A stretch of DNA of 5,012 bases, taken from positions 1-5,012 of the forward strand of contig JAZRAB010000011.1 of the NCBI GenBank assembly GCA_045634345.1, read 5' to 3'. Positions 1 to 4,822 of this stretch are shown here, piece after piece. The first letter of the stretch is position 1, and every line of letters begins with the position of its first letter. Source of the stretch: Flemingiibacterium sp045634345. GTDB lineage: Bacteria > Bacillota > Clostridia > Oscillospirales > CAG-272. The translations under genes were made by a program, and so were the position numbers. The notes beneath the pieces were generated by a model. It made no database searches. It was not told the DNA's origin and worked only from the letters and a program-made list of their open reading frames with translations.

Positions 1-1103
1 ATCTCGCGCTTCAGCTTGGAATCAACCGCAGGTGCTTTGCTGTCTTCCATCGCCGAACTGGTATCGATGATGCTGCCGGCGTGGCGGAACAGCGCGGTGA
101 TGTATCCACCAAACTTCGGCAGAGGCTTCGGCGCGGTGTCAGAAGATGTGTTTTGTGCCTCTGCCCGATCGAGCTTATCTCCGTAATGTACCGCGACATT
201 CACTACCGCATTACGGATAGCTTTGAACTCCTTGTTCTCCTCAATCGGAATCTTCATCGGATCGGCATCGGTGTATGTGCGGTTGATCTCGCATTTGCAC
301 TTGTACCACAGATCGTACAGTTCAGCTACATCGTTATCTGTGGCAACCATCTGCACGATATCGTTTACGATCTTCTTCGTGTTCTTATCAAGGTAGCCAT
401 AAACTTTCTTGCCTTTCGCTTTTCTCACCCGAGCGGTAAGCGTGAGAAACAGCCTCTCCATCTCGGGCCAATGGATAGTACTCTGTGAAATTTTTTCAAC
501 GATCTCTCGCATCCTCTCACGGTAACGTGCACGAATATCATCGCGTATCCTAGTCTGCTCATCGTAAATTGATATGAGATCCTGCCTGAAGATGTCGCCG
601 CCGATCGTTCGCTTGATGCTTTCGATGCCTTGCTTACTCAAGTACGGCTCTGTCGGACGTGTCGACCACACCAGCATATGCACGTGCGGGTGGTCTTCCT
701 TGTCATGGTACGCTGCGTACCAGCGAAGATTTCCCGGCGAGATTCTCATCGCCTGTGCGATATCATTTCGCCTGGAGCGGAGCAGATTCATCCATTGACT
801 TGCATTGTTGTAGCCAAGCCGCTCGGCATCTTCACGCTTCAATGAGAAGATGAGCCCCCACACATTGCCTGGGTGACTATCGATCTCTGCCTTGACCTGC
901 GAGAGAACGATTGGCACACCTTCGTCAGTGAACAGTCCGTGCGAGCCTCTGCGCTCACCAACATAATCAGCCATGCCGCCGCGAGGAAGGACTTCAACAC
1001 CTTCGCGCGTCGAAATATATTCGGCGTATCCACCGCGAGTGCCGCCGTTCTTCGGCGTACTCTTTGGCGAATAGTACGGTGCTTTCAGTATCAGTCCTGC
1101 CAT
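1..1103 (-). CDS. MobP3-type relaxase, N-terminal 367 residues (runs off left edge)
   Basis: This is probably the relaxase that nicks oriT, stays bound to the 5' end and pilots the strand in conjugative mobilization. The frame is open from the ATG at 1103 to the window edge, giving 367 residues and no stop. It begins MAGLILKAPYY, like the start of MobP2/MobP3 relaxases. A Y-A-E-Y-I-S-T-R-E-G-V stretch at residues 26-36 probably holds the catalytic tyrosine (Y26 or Y29). The metal-binding histidines are clear at 133-142 (H133-D-K-E-D-H138-P-H140-V-H142), followed by the hydrophobic MLVW strand. Residues 180-310 are charged and helical, and 311-330 look like a linker. The start overlaps the stop of the upstream ribbon-helix-helix gene by 13 nt and has only a weak GGAAAG ahead of it, so translational coupling is likely. 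The family call is from recognised motifs; the C-terminus and total length are not visible. Confidence 0.9.
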   Translation of the reverse strand, partial: MAGLILKAPYYSPKSTPKNGGTRGGYAEYISTREGVEVLPRGGMADYVGERRGSHGLFTDEGVPIVLSQVKAEIDSHPGNVWGLIFSLKREDAERLGYNNASQWMNLLRSRRNDIAQAMRISPGNLRWYAAYHDKEDHPHVHMLVWSTRPTEPYLSKQGIESIKRTIGGDIFRQDLISIYDEQTRIRDDIRARYRERMREIVEKISQSTIHWPEMERLFLTLTARVRKAKGKKVYGYLDKNTKKIVNDIVQMVATDNDVAELYDLWYKCKCEINRTYTDADPMKIPIEENKEFKAIRNAVVNVAVHYGDKLDRAEAQNTSSDTAPKPLPKFGGYITALFRHAGSIIDTSSAMEDSKAPAVDSKLKRE

Positions 1104-1513
1104 TCGTCATCACTTTCCATGACATCTTTTGCCGTCAGCGTGCCGTTTGTGTGCTTGACTTCGTTGATAGAATCGGTACGCATCTGTGCAAGATAGTTTT
1201 CATCGTACTGATAACCTTCACCGACGATGTGCGCAAGGAAGTTCTGATCGACCGCAAGCTTGAATAGAATCCGCGTGAGTCTTTCTTCGGCATCGCGAAT
1301 CTTTGCGGATATTACAGACTCAAGTGCCGGTGTGAGAACCCGTTCTACGCTCTCGCGGCTCTGCCACGCGATGTAGAAGTCCACCGCATCTCTGATGAAA
1401 TCATTGCGTGATTTCAGACCGAGCTGTTTAGTCATGCGGTCGCAGGTTGCCCATTGTTCCGGTGTAAGGCGAATACTGTTCGCCGGCTTTTTATCACTAT
1501 TTGCTTTTGACAT
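1091..1513 (-). CDS. Ribbon-helix-helix mobilization accessory protein (MobC/relaxosome-like)
   Basis: This 140-residue protein is a likely relaxosome accessory protein that binds oriT and helps the relaxase, or represses the mob promoter. Residues 12-50 read as a ribbon-helix-helix fold: a short basic N-terminus, the strand NSIRLT (12-17), helix PEQWATCDRMTKQLG (18-32), then SRNDFIRDAVDFYIAW (35-50). The rest is an amphipathic helical region (51-95) with an acidic C-terminal end (ESDDEWQD). I chose the ATG at 1513 because a strong GGAGG (1519-1523) sits 5 nt upstream. The longer frame back to 1660 adds 49 residues of non-protein-like sequence that crosses hairpins. It overlaps the relaxase start by 13 nt and would be cotranscribed with it. 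The fold is supported by pattern; the exact family (MobC or another RHH group) is inferred. Confidence 0.82.
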   Translation of the reverse strand: MSKANSDKKPANSIRLTPEQWATCDRMTKQLGLKSRNDFIRDAVDFYIAWQSRESVERVLTPALESVISAKIRDAEERLTRILFKLAVDQNFLAHIVGEGYQYDENYLAQMRTDSINEVKHTNGTLTAKDVMESDDEWQD

Positions 1514-1828
1514 AATTTCCTCCAATTCTATGGTCTTATGGTTGAAAAGTTCGAAAACGCCCGTAAACACGGCATATTCGCCATGCGAAGATGCGGTTTC
1601 GGTAAATTTGTCCCCTCGCGAAACGAGATGAGATACAAAATGCCAGCAATATACCTGCATCCGTAACTTCTCATAAAGGGCGCAAATCTGCCGAAATATC
1701 CCCGCACGGCGTTGCCGGGCGGTGTGAATCGCCGTGTCGGGATGGCTCCGGCTATCCGAAAGCTATCAGAGCAAGGCTCTTTGAGACACGGCTTTATCCT
1801 GCTTAAAATAATCAGCCCCAAAATACCG
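1514..1828. other. Non-coding stretch between the mob genes and the HTH gene (oriT region)
   Basis: No credible gene lies in these 315 bases; the minus-strand frame 1528-1821 has no ribosome binding site and is low in protein-like sequence. The stretch is instead rich in short inverted repeats: CCGT/ACGG at 1561-1572, CTCG/CGAG at 1615-1627, a 9-nt-arm hairpin at 1702-1722 and a nested repeat at 1731-1792. Such a stretch just upstream of a relaxosome gene and its relaxase is the usual place for an origin of transfer. Confidence 0.7.
1702..1803 (+). other. oriT: Candidate origin of transfer (oriT) with MOBP-type nick site
   Basis: On the plus strand, 1795-1802 reads TATCCTGC, a full match to the nick consensus YATCCTG|Y of MOBP relaxases (RP4/R64 type), with the cut predicted between 1801 and 1802. 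The perfect inverted repeat GCCGTGTC (1731-1738) / GACACGGC (1785-1792) ends two bases before it. RP4 likewise has an inverted-repeat arm ending just before its ATCCTG core. Inside the repeat are a hairpin AGAGC-AAG-GCTCT (1768-1780) and a direct repeat GCTATC (1751-1756, 1762-1767) 11 bp apart. A further hairpin with 9-nt arms and one mismatch lies at 1702-1722. Transfer from this nick would begin toward higher coordinates and bring the mob genes in last. Location next to a MOBP-like relaxase supports the call; function is inferred. Confidence 0.55.
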
Positions 1829-1832
1829 TCAA
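1805..1832 (-). promoter_or_regulatory. Possible promoter of the RHH-relaxase operon
   Basis: On the minus strand TTGACG (1827-1832, five of six consensus bases) and TATTTT (1805-1810, four of six) are separated by 16 nt. The -35 box overlaps the stop codon of the upstream HTH gene, and the predicted start near 1798 falls inside the candidate nick sequence. Relaxosome proteins bound at oriT would then cover this promoter, a common form of autoregulation. The -10 box is weak, so readthrough from the upstream gene is the alternative. Confidence 0.35.
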
Positions 1833-2251
1833 ATCACTTGTTTTACGTGCTTTTCATCGTAGTCGGCAAGCACCTTTTCAAACTGCGCTTTTGAGAGTTG
1901 CTGCTTAAATCGCTTATCGACTGCATCAGCGATAGGCAGGATCTTGTATTTCAGATTGCCGTTACGGTTTCTACCGTCTTTTAATGTCACGGTTGTATGC
2001 TCGGTCTCGATAAGTCCAGCCGCCTCAAGCTCCTTCACGTATTTGCGTACGGTATTCTTACTCATTCCAACCGCTTTGCCAATAGTGCTGTAGCTTGGAT
2101 AACACTCGTATGTTGTACGGTCCTCACATCGAAGCAGAAATGCATATACGCTGATTGCGCCCGAGGATAAGCCGAAATAGAAAATCTCATTCGGAAGCGT
2201 GAAGTAGTTCTTGATGTGATCGAGTTTCGCTTGGTTCTCGTAATACAACAT
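1829..2251 (-). CDS. Winged-helix DNA-binding protein (HTH_36 / RepA_N-like)
   Basis: This 140-residue protein carries a winged helix at about residues 25-85: LSSGAISVYAFLL, the CYPSYSTIGKAVGMSKNTVRK recognition helix segment, then KELEAAGLI. The order 'YFTLPNEIF, LSxxAxxVY, CYPS, TIxxAVGMSxxTV, LExxGLI' resembles HTH_36 proteins and the N-terminal domain of RepA_N replication initiators. The C-terminal half is basic and helical (residues 105-140). It may be a replication initiator or a regulator of the mobile element; the sequence alone does not decide. I prefer the ATG at 2251 because GAGGG (2258-2262) lies 6 nt upstream. An ATG two codons earlier (2257) has only GGAAAG ahead of it. The gene follows the excisionase-like gene by a few nucleotides, so the two form an operon and the GAGGG overlaps the previous stop codon. 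Confidence 0.82.
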   Translation of the reverse strand: MLYYENQAKLDHIKNYFTLPNEIFYFGLSSGAISVYAFLLRCEDRTTYECYPSYSTIGKAVGMSKNTVRKYVKELEAAGLIETEHTTVTLKDGRNRNGNLKYKILPIADAVDKRFKQQLSKAQFEKVLADYDEKHVKQVI

Positions 2252-2260
2252 CGGCATCCC

Positions 2261-2464
2261 TCACTTTCCAATGTGGGCTTCCACCCAAGTACGTAGATTT
2301 TCTTTTGGCACGATCAGCCGCTTACCGATGCGCACCGACGGGAAATCCTTTTCTCTCATCAACTCATAAGCGGACGAGATAGATATGCCAAGTAGTTTTG
2401 CGACGGTGTCCGCATTAAGATACAGCGGAAGCTCGTCGAAAGATTTATATAAAGCTTTTATCAA
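2261..2464 (-). CDS. Excisionase-like helix-turn-helix protein (HTH_17 family)
   Basis: This 67-residue protein is a single MerR-like winged HTH of the excisionase family (HTH_17). Visible landmarks are LYLNADTVAKLLGISISSAYELM (residues 14-36), the FPSVRIGKRLIVPKENLRTW wing and second helix (41-60), and the short end VEAHIGK. Family members bend DNA at attachment sites for excision or act as small regulators, and are typical of clostridial mobile elements. The start is a TTG at 2464 with a perfect GGAGGT (2472-2477) 7 nt upstream; no in-frame ATG occurs before residue 36. It is the first gene of the operon with the winged-helix gene, and lies behind a long structured leader with a consensus promoter at 2743-2771. 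No integrase is visible here; one would be expected outside the window. Confidence 0.85.
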   Translation of the reverse strand: MIKALYKSFDELPLYLNADTVAKLLGISISSAYELMREKDFPSVRIGKRLIVPKENLRTWVEAHIGK

Positions 2465-2484
2465 ATAGTTTACCTCCGTATTTT

Positions 2485-2517
2485 TTATTTGTTTGAATTT
2501 TCAGAAAAACAAATCAT
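2485..2517 (-). CDS. Possible 10-residue leader peptide
   Basis: An ATG at 2517 opens a frame MICFSENSNK that stops at 2485. GGGGGTGAT (2522-2530) upstream pairs well with the 3' end of 16S rRNA and sits a few bases before the ATG. The stop lies 8 nt upstream of the GGAGGT of the TTG-started excisionase-like gene, so terminating ribosomes would arrive at that site. This could couple or gate translation of that gene. The frame is very short and could be chance. Confidence 0.25.
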   Translation of the reverse strand: MICFSENSNK

Positions 2518-2736
2518 TATTATCACCCCCAATATGTTTTTTCAGGAAACCTTGTTCGAGAAACAAAACTGGCAGTCACTGAACAACACATTAAACACAC
2601 ACGTATAAAACACGTGTAGCTGAATGTATAGCAGTCACTGCCAGTAATTCTGTTATACAAATTTGCGTCTCACAAACAAATACGCACAACAGAATGATAT
2701 TCAGTTGTTCATTTTTTCAAGGCTCCCCGAGGAAGG
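2518..2736 (-). promoter_or_regulatory. Long structured 5' leader with competing hairpins
   Basis: Transcription from the promoter at 2743-2771 would give a leader of about 270 nt before the first gene. Read in transcript order it contains: hairpin D, arms 2686-2695 and 2699-2708, nine of ten pairs with a 3-nt loop; hairpin C, arms 2647-2654 and 2688-2695, eight perfect pairs, with a nested 5-bp TGCGT/ACGCA; hairpin B, arms 2568-2581 and 2632-2645, 13 of 14 pairs; and hairpin A, TTGTT/AACAA at 2552-2566. Hairpins C and D share 2688-2695 and cannot form together. Hairpin B is followed on the minus strand by TTTTGTTT, as in an attenuator. No riboswitch class is recognised. Confidence 0.45.
2568..2645. 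repeat. Inverted repeat with 14-nt arms, each holding CAGTcACTG
   Basis: ACTGGCAGTCACTG (2568-2581) and CAGTCACTGCCAGT (2632-2645) are complementary at 13 of 14 positions; the only mismatch is the central C. Each arm also contains the same near-palindrome CAGTCACTG, so the ten-base word GCAGTCACTG occurs directly repeated at 2572 and 2631. A smaller hairpin ACACGT/ACGTGT (2599-2604, 2612-2617) lies between the arms. This could be a paired operator for a DNA-binding protein, a cruciform or origin element, or an RNA hairpin in the leader. Confidence 0.6.
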
Positions 2737-2742
2737 ATTTCC

Positions 2743-2771
2743 ATTATATCATGGGTTTTAAGGTTTGTCAA
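2743..2771 (-). promoter_or_regulatory. Perfect consensus sigma-A promoter
   Basis: On the minus strand TTGACA (2766-2771) and TATAAT (2743-2748) are both exact consensus and are separated by 17 nt. The predicted start is near 2736. The DNA upstream of the -35 box (2780-2820) is rich in A and T tracts, resembling an UP element. The first gene downstream is the excisionase-like HTH gene at 2464. Such a strong promoter in front of a regulator implies control after initiation or by repressor binding in the repeats downstream. Confidence 0.75.
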
Positions 2772-3001
2772 CAGAAACTCGACATAAATTTTCACATATT
2801 TACAAAAAATTTATTTTTTTGCGCAACAGATCTTTTCTTTGATTATGGCGGTGCAAATTTTGGATGTGGGTACAACAAATGTTTGATTCCGCCGACTCTG
2901 TCTTCGGTGACAACTTTATAGACAAAATTATAACTTAAAATCTGTGTTTTATTGATTTATGCTAATTGCTGTAACCTCATTTACTAATAATAGATTTATG
3001 A
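2772..3001. other. AT-rich non-coding stretch between lysis operon and mobilization module
   Basis: No complete gene is supported here. The stretch holds long A/T tracts (2803-2820), the palindrome TTGCGCAA (2819-2826) and a 37-codon minus-strand open stretch (2843-2956) without an ATG, GTG or TTG start. I see no convincing terminator for the lysis operon; AAATC/GATTT near 2939-2957 is too weak. A boundary or attachment site of the mobile element could lie here but cannot be identified from one copy. Confidence 0.5.
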
Positions 3002-3292
3002 TTACTCTTTATTAAAAAACTTTGGGAACGCTTTCGAAACAGCCTCAAAACCGCCATTAGCTGATAATGCCACAATTATGGCATTGAAGAGTATCAAAAC
3101 TGAATTTGAAACAGTAAGTTGCCCTGTAAAATAATATGCTGAATAAAGTGTCAGAAGCGCAATAAAATAGCTCCACAACTGTGTCGGAATTACCTTTATA
3201 AATTTGAATTCCTTCGTAAATTGTGTAATGGTAATAACCATTACACATGCCCCCGCATAGGTAGCGAGTTCGCTCCACGCAATAAATTCCAT
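3002..3292 (-). CDS. Small holin-like membrane protein
   Basis: This 96-residue protein has three predicted membrane segments: about 8-24 (LATYAGACVMVITITQF), 39-56 (LWSYFIALLTLYSAYYF) and 62-77 (TVSNSVLILFNAIIVA). A short charged C-terminal tail ends in FPKFFNKE. Size, topology and position next to an amidase fit a phage-type holin, which forms membrane lesions that let the endolysin reach the wall; the precise holin family is not identified. The ATG at 3292 has GGAGGG (3302-3307) 9 nt upstream. It follows the amidase stop by 17 nt and is the last gene of the lysis operon. A small membrane protein of other function cannot be excluded. Confidence 0.75.
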   Translation of the reverse strand: MEFIAWSELATYAGACVMVITITQFTKEFKFIKVIPTQLWSYFIALLTLYSAYYFTGQLTVSNSVLILFNAIIVALSANGGFEAVSKAFPKFFNKE

Positions 3293-3309
3293 ATAAAATA
3301 TCCCTCCAT

Positions 3310-4260
3310 TTAGAGTTTTACAATTTTATCAAGTGGAATCCAACCTATACCTGATTTTAATTTGCCCCATCTCGATCCATCTACGCCGCCAGTTTCAGCT
3401 ACAATAGTAAATACACCATTAGTAATACTTGCGGTAATTTCGTTATTATTGCCGGCATTATTCCGAACGTCAATTTTGTCGAAACCAACTTTTACAAGAT
3501 ATAGCTTGAAGATGCTTTTGCCAGAAATGTCTTTAAGTTCATAAAGATATTTTTCAACTATTACCTTAAACGCTCTCCAATTGGCAATCGCCATCGTTTT
3601 GTTCGTGCTTCCTAATATGTACATCGGACACCACTTTTTGCCGTATATGAGATTGGTACACTGCTCATCAACATTATCAAAGTTTTTTCCAGTTGCTTTA
3701 TTCACCCAATATGTATGGGTTACGAGTGCTGAAATATCAAGATTGTGTTTCCAAAGAAGCCACGCCGCAAGTCTTGCACCGTTTTCGTAAGCTTTTTCAT
3801 CTTTATTATGAACATCTCCCATGATTAGCTCTATAGACAGACTTGTCATATTACCGCCATCCGCGATAGAGCCATCACCTGCGTGCCACGATACTTCCGC
3901 TGAGCCTTCCTGATCGTTTTCGCACATTCCTGTGCCCGCTTTGAGATTCTGCCATGCCCCTACATCATCAACATAGAAGTGTATTCGTGCAGAGCCCATA
4001 TTTTCATTATATGTGGCTCTTGTGTACTGCTCAGCATCATCATGTACGTTACCGAGATCTTCTGTGTTATGAATTGTAATACTCATCGGTCTTCCGCTGT
4101 TATTGGTCAGCTTGCTCTGTTTCTTGTAAAGTGAATTGGGTGCAAATCCAGCCGCAGAAGCTTTAGTCGCACTTGACCAACGCGTTCCATCCGGGATTAT
4201 CTTTTCGCATACTGCAACCCCGTTTATTGTGTATATACTGTTTGGTTGTAATAATAGCAT
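3310..4260 (-). CDS. N-acetylmuramoyl-L-alanine amidase (Amidase_2) with SH3-like C-terminus; endolysin
   Basis: This 316-residue enzyme should cleave the bond between N-acetylmuramic acid and L-alanine in peptidoglycan. The Amidase_2 domain spans about residues 55-215. Likely zinc ligands are H64 (ITIHNTED), H182 (THTYW) and C211 (KKWCPMYIL). Also visible are SWHAGDG around H126, which is typical of clostridial phage and spore amidases, and the conserved SIELIMGD (141-149). Residues 250-316 look like a bacterial SH3 domain (KVGFDKIDVRNNAG, then GRWGKLKS-type GSRWGKLKSGIGWIPLDKI) for wall binding. There is no signal peptide, as usual for holin-dependent endolysins. The ATG at 4260 has AAAGGA (4268-4273) 7 nt upstream. 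It sits 14 nt after the XhlA-like gene and 17 nt before the holin-like gene. The family is clear; a phage origin is inferred. Confidence 0.93.
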   Translation of the reverse strand: MLLLQPNSIYTINGVAVCEKIIPDGTRWSSATKASAAGFAPNSLYKKQSKLTNNSGRPMSITIHNTEDLGNVHDDAEQYTRATYNENMGSARIHFYVDDVGAWQNLKAGTGMCENDQEGSAEVSWHAGDGSIADGGNMTSLSIELIMGDVHNKDEKAYENGARLAAWLLWKHNLDISALVTHTYWVNKATGKNFDNVDEQCTNLIYGKKWCPMYILGSTNKTMAIANWRAFKVIVEKYLYELKDISGKSIFKLYLVKVGFDKIDVRNNAGNNNEITASITNGVFTIVAETGGVDGSRWGKLKSGIGWIPLDKIVKL

Positions 4261-4274
4261 ATGTTTGTCCTTTC

Positions 4275-4565
4275 TTACACAATGACCGCATTTATGATAG
4301 CCGAAATAAGACCGCCCGTAAGTGCAGCAATAATAGCAGTAACTATCTGCTGCATTCTGTGTTTAGGTTGGCTGTCTATCTCCTCAATCTTGCGTTCGTG
4401 TCGTGCCAAATGTTCGTTTGTGTGCTTAAGTTCATTTGCAAGTGTGAGAAGTGTTTGATTCATTGAACGTATCTCACTTTGTACCTCTCGCAAAGCCGCC
4501 ACATCACGTTCAAGTGTTTTTATCATTTGATCGTGGCGTTCTACCGTTACGTAAATTTCATCCAT
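4275..4565 (-). CDS. XhlA-like coiled-coil membrane protein (haemolysin XhlA family)
   Basis: This 96-residue protein has a long heptad-like coiled coil over about residues 5-64 (for example HDQMIKTLERDVAALREV and ELKHTNEHLARHERKIEEI), a short polar linker, and a single membrane segment at about 73-95 (IVTAIIAALTGGLISAIINAVIV) at the very C-terminus. That layout matches the XhlA family, which in Bacillus PBSX works with a holin and an amidase in lysis. The ATG at 4565 has AAAGGA (4574-4579) 8 nt upstream. It is the first gene of the operon with the amidase and the holin-like gene. A general coiled-coil holin accessory is the alternative reading. Confidence 0.82.
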   Translation of the reverse strand: MDEIYVTVERHDQMIKTLERDVAALREVQSEIRSMNQTLLTLANELKHTNEHLARHERKIEEIDSQPKHRMQQIVTAIIAALTGGLISAIINAVIV

Positions 4566-4585
4566 TTTATTTATCCTTTAAAAAA

Positions 4586-4616
4586 TATACTTACCGTTGG
4601 ATATTCGGTAAATATA
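4586..4616. repeat. Inverted repeat touching the -10 box of the lysis promoter
   Basis: TATACTTACCG (4586-4596) and CGGTAAATATA (4606-4616) are complementary at 10 of 11 positions with a 9-base centre. The right arm ends on the first plus-strand base of the -10 hexamer (4616-4621). The repeat lies at the expected transcription start and just upstream of the ribosome binding site of the XhlA-like gene. It may be a repressor operator or a 5' stabilising hairpin in the mRNA. Confidence 0.55.
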
Positions 4617-4624
4617 TTATATCA
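4616..4624 (-). promoter_or_regulatory. Extended -10 promoter of the lysis operon
   Basis: On the minus strand the sequence TGATATAAT gives an exact TATAAT with an upstream TGN extension. No good -35 box lies 16-18 nt upstream (the sequence there is G-rich), which fits an extended -10 promoter. The predicted start is near 4609, about 45 nt before the XhlA-like ATG. A second, weaker candidate lies upstream: TTGCAT (4744-4749) and TATAAT (4720-4725) with an 18-nt spacer. Confidence 0.5.
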
Positions 4625-4822
4625 GATAATTTGGACAATCCCCGTCCCATTTAAATATATTTTCTTTGAGATTTTTAGGAAAAGTGTAAATCAAAAATAC
4701 TATTTTATTTGAAACATATATTATATAATCTGTATTTGTAGCAGATGCAATACATAACAAAATCCATCGTTCTAAAGATAACATCTTCAACGTGTATTGG
4801 TTGCTCACATACTCATTACATG

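Larger units (their letters stand above)
4566..4822. other. AT-rich intergenic stretch between RHS end and lysis operon
   Basis: No gene is supported. The minus-strand frame at 4617-4871 starts at a TTG inside the RHS tail, crosses the terminator and has no ribosome binding site. The stretch carries the promoter and inverted-repeat elements of the lysis operon and long A/T runs. Confidence 0.55.

Noticed and set aside
81..488. 135-residue plus-strand frame
   Set aside because: It lies antisense to the relaxase, whose frame carries clear motifs; there is no support on the plus strand.
873..1196. 107-residue plus-strand frame over the relaxase start
   Set aside because: Antisense shadow of the relaxase and RHH genes, without a ribosome site or domain.
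1091..1660. Longer 189-residue version of the RHH protein starting at 1660
   Set aside because: The 49 extra residues have no ribosome site, cross hairpins and look non-protein-like; the ATG at 1513 has GGAGG at ideal spacing.
1528..1821. 97-residue minus-strand frame in the oriT region
   Set aside because: No ribosome binding site, no recognisable domain, and it covers the inverted repeats of the candidate oriT.
1829..2257. Alternative start two codons upstream for the winged-helix protein
   Set aside because: The ATG at 2257 has the GAGGG directly against it with no spacing; the ATG at 2251 has 6 nt. The difference is only two residues, so it remains possible.
2552..2695. CRISPR array or iteron array
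   Set aside because: The repeats are only two copies and nested inverted elements, with no regular repeat-spacer pattern.
2937..2958. AAATC/GATTT stem as terminator of the lysis operon
   Set aside because: Five A/T-rich pairs with an 11-nt loop and no clean T tract; too weak to call.
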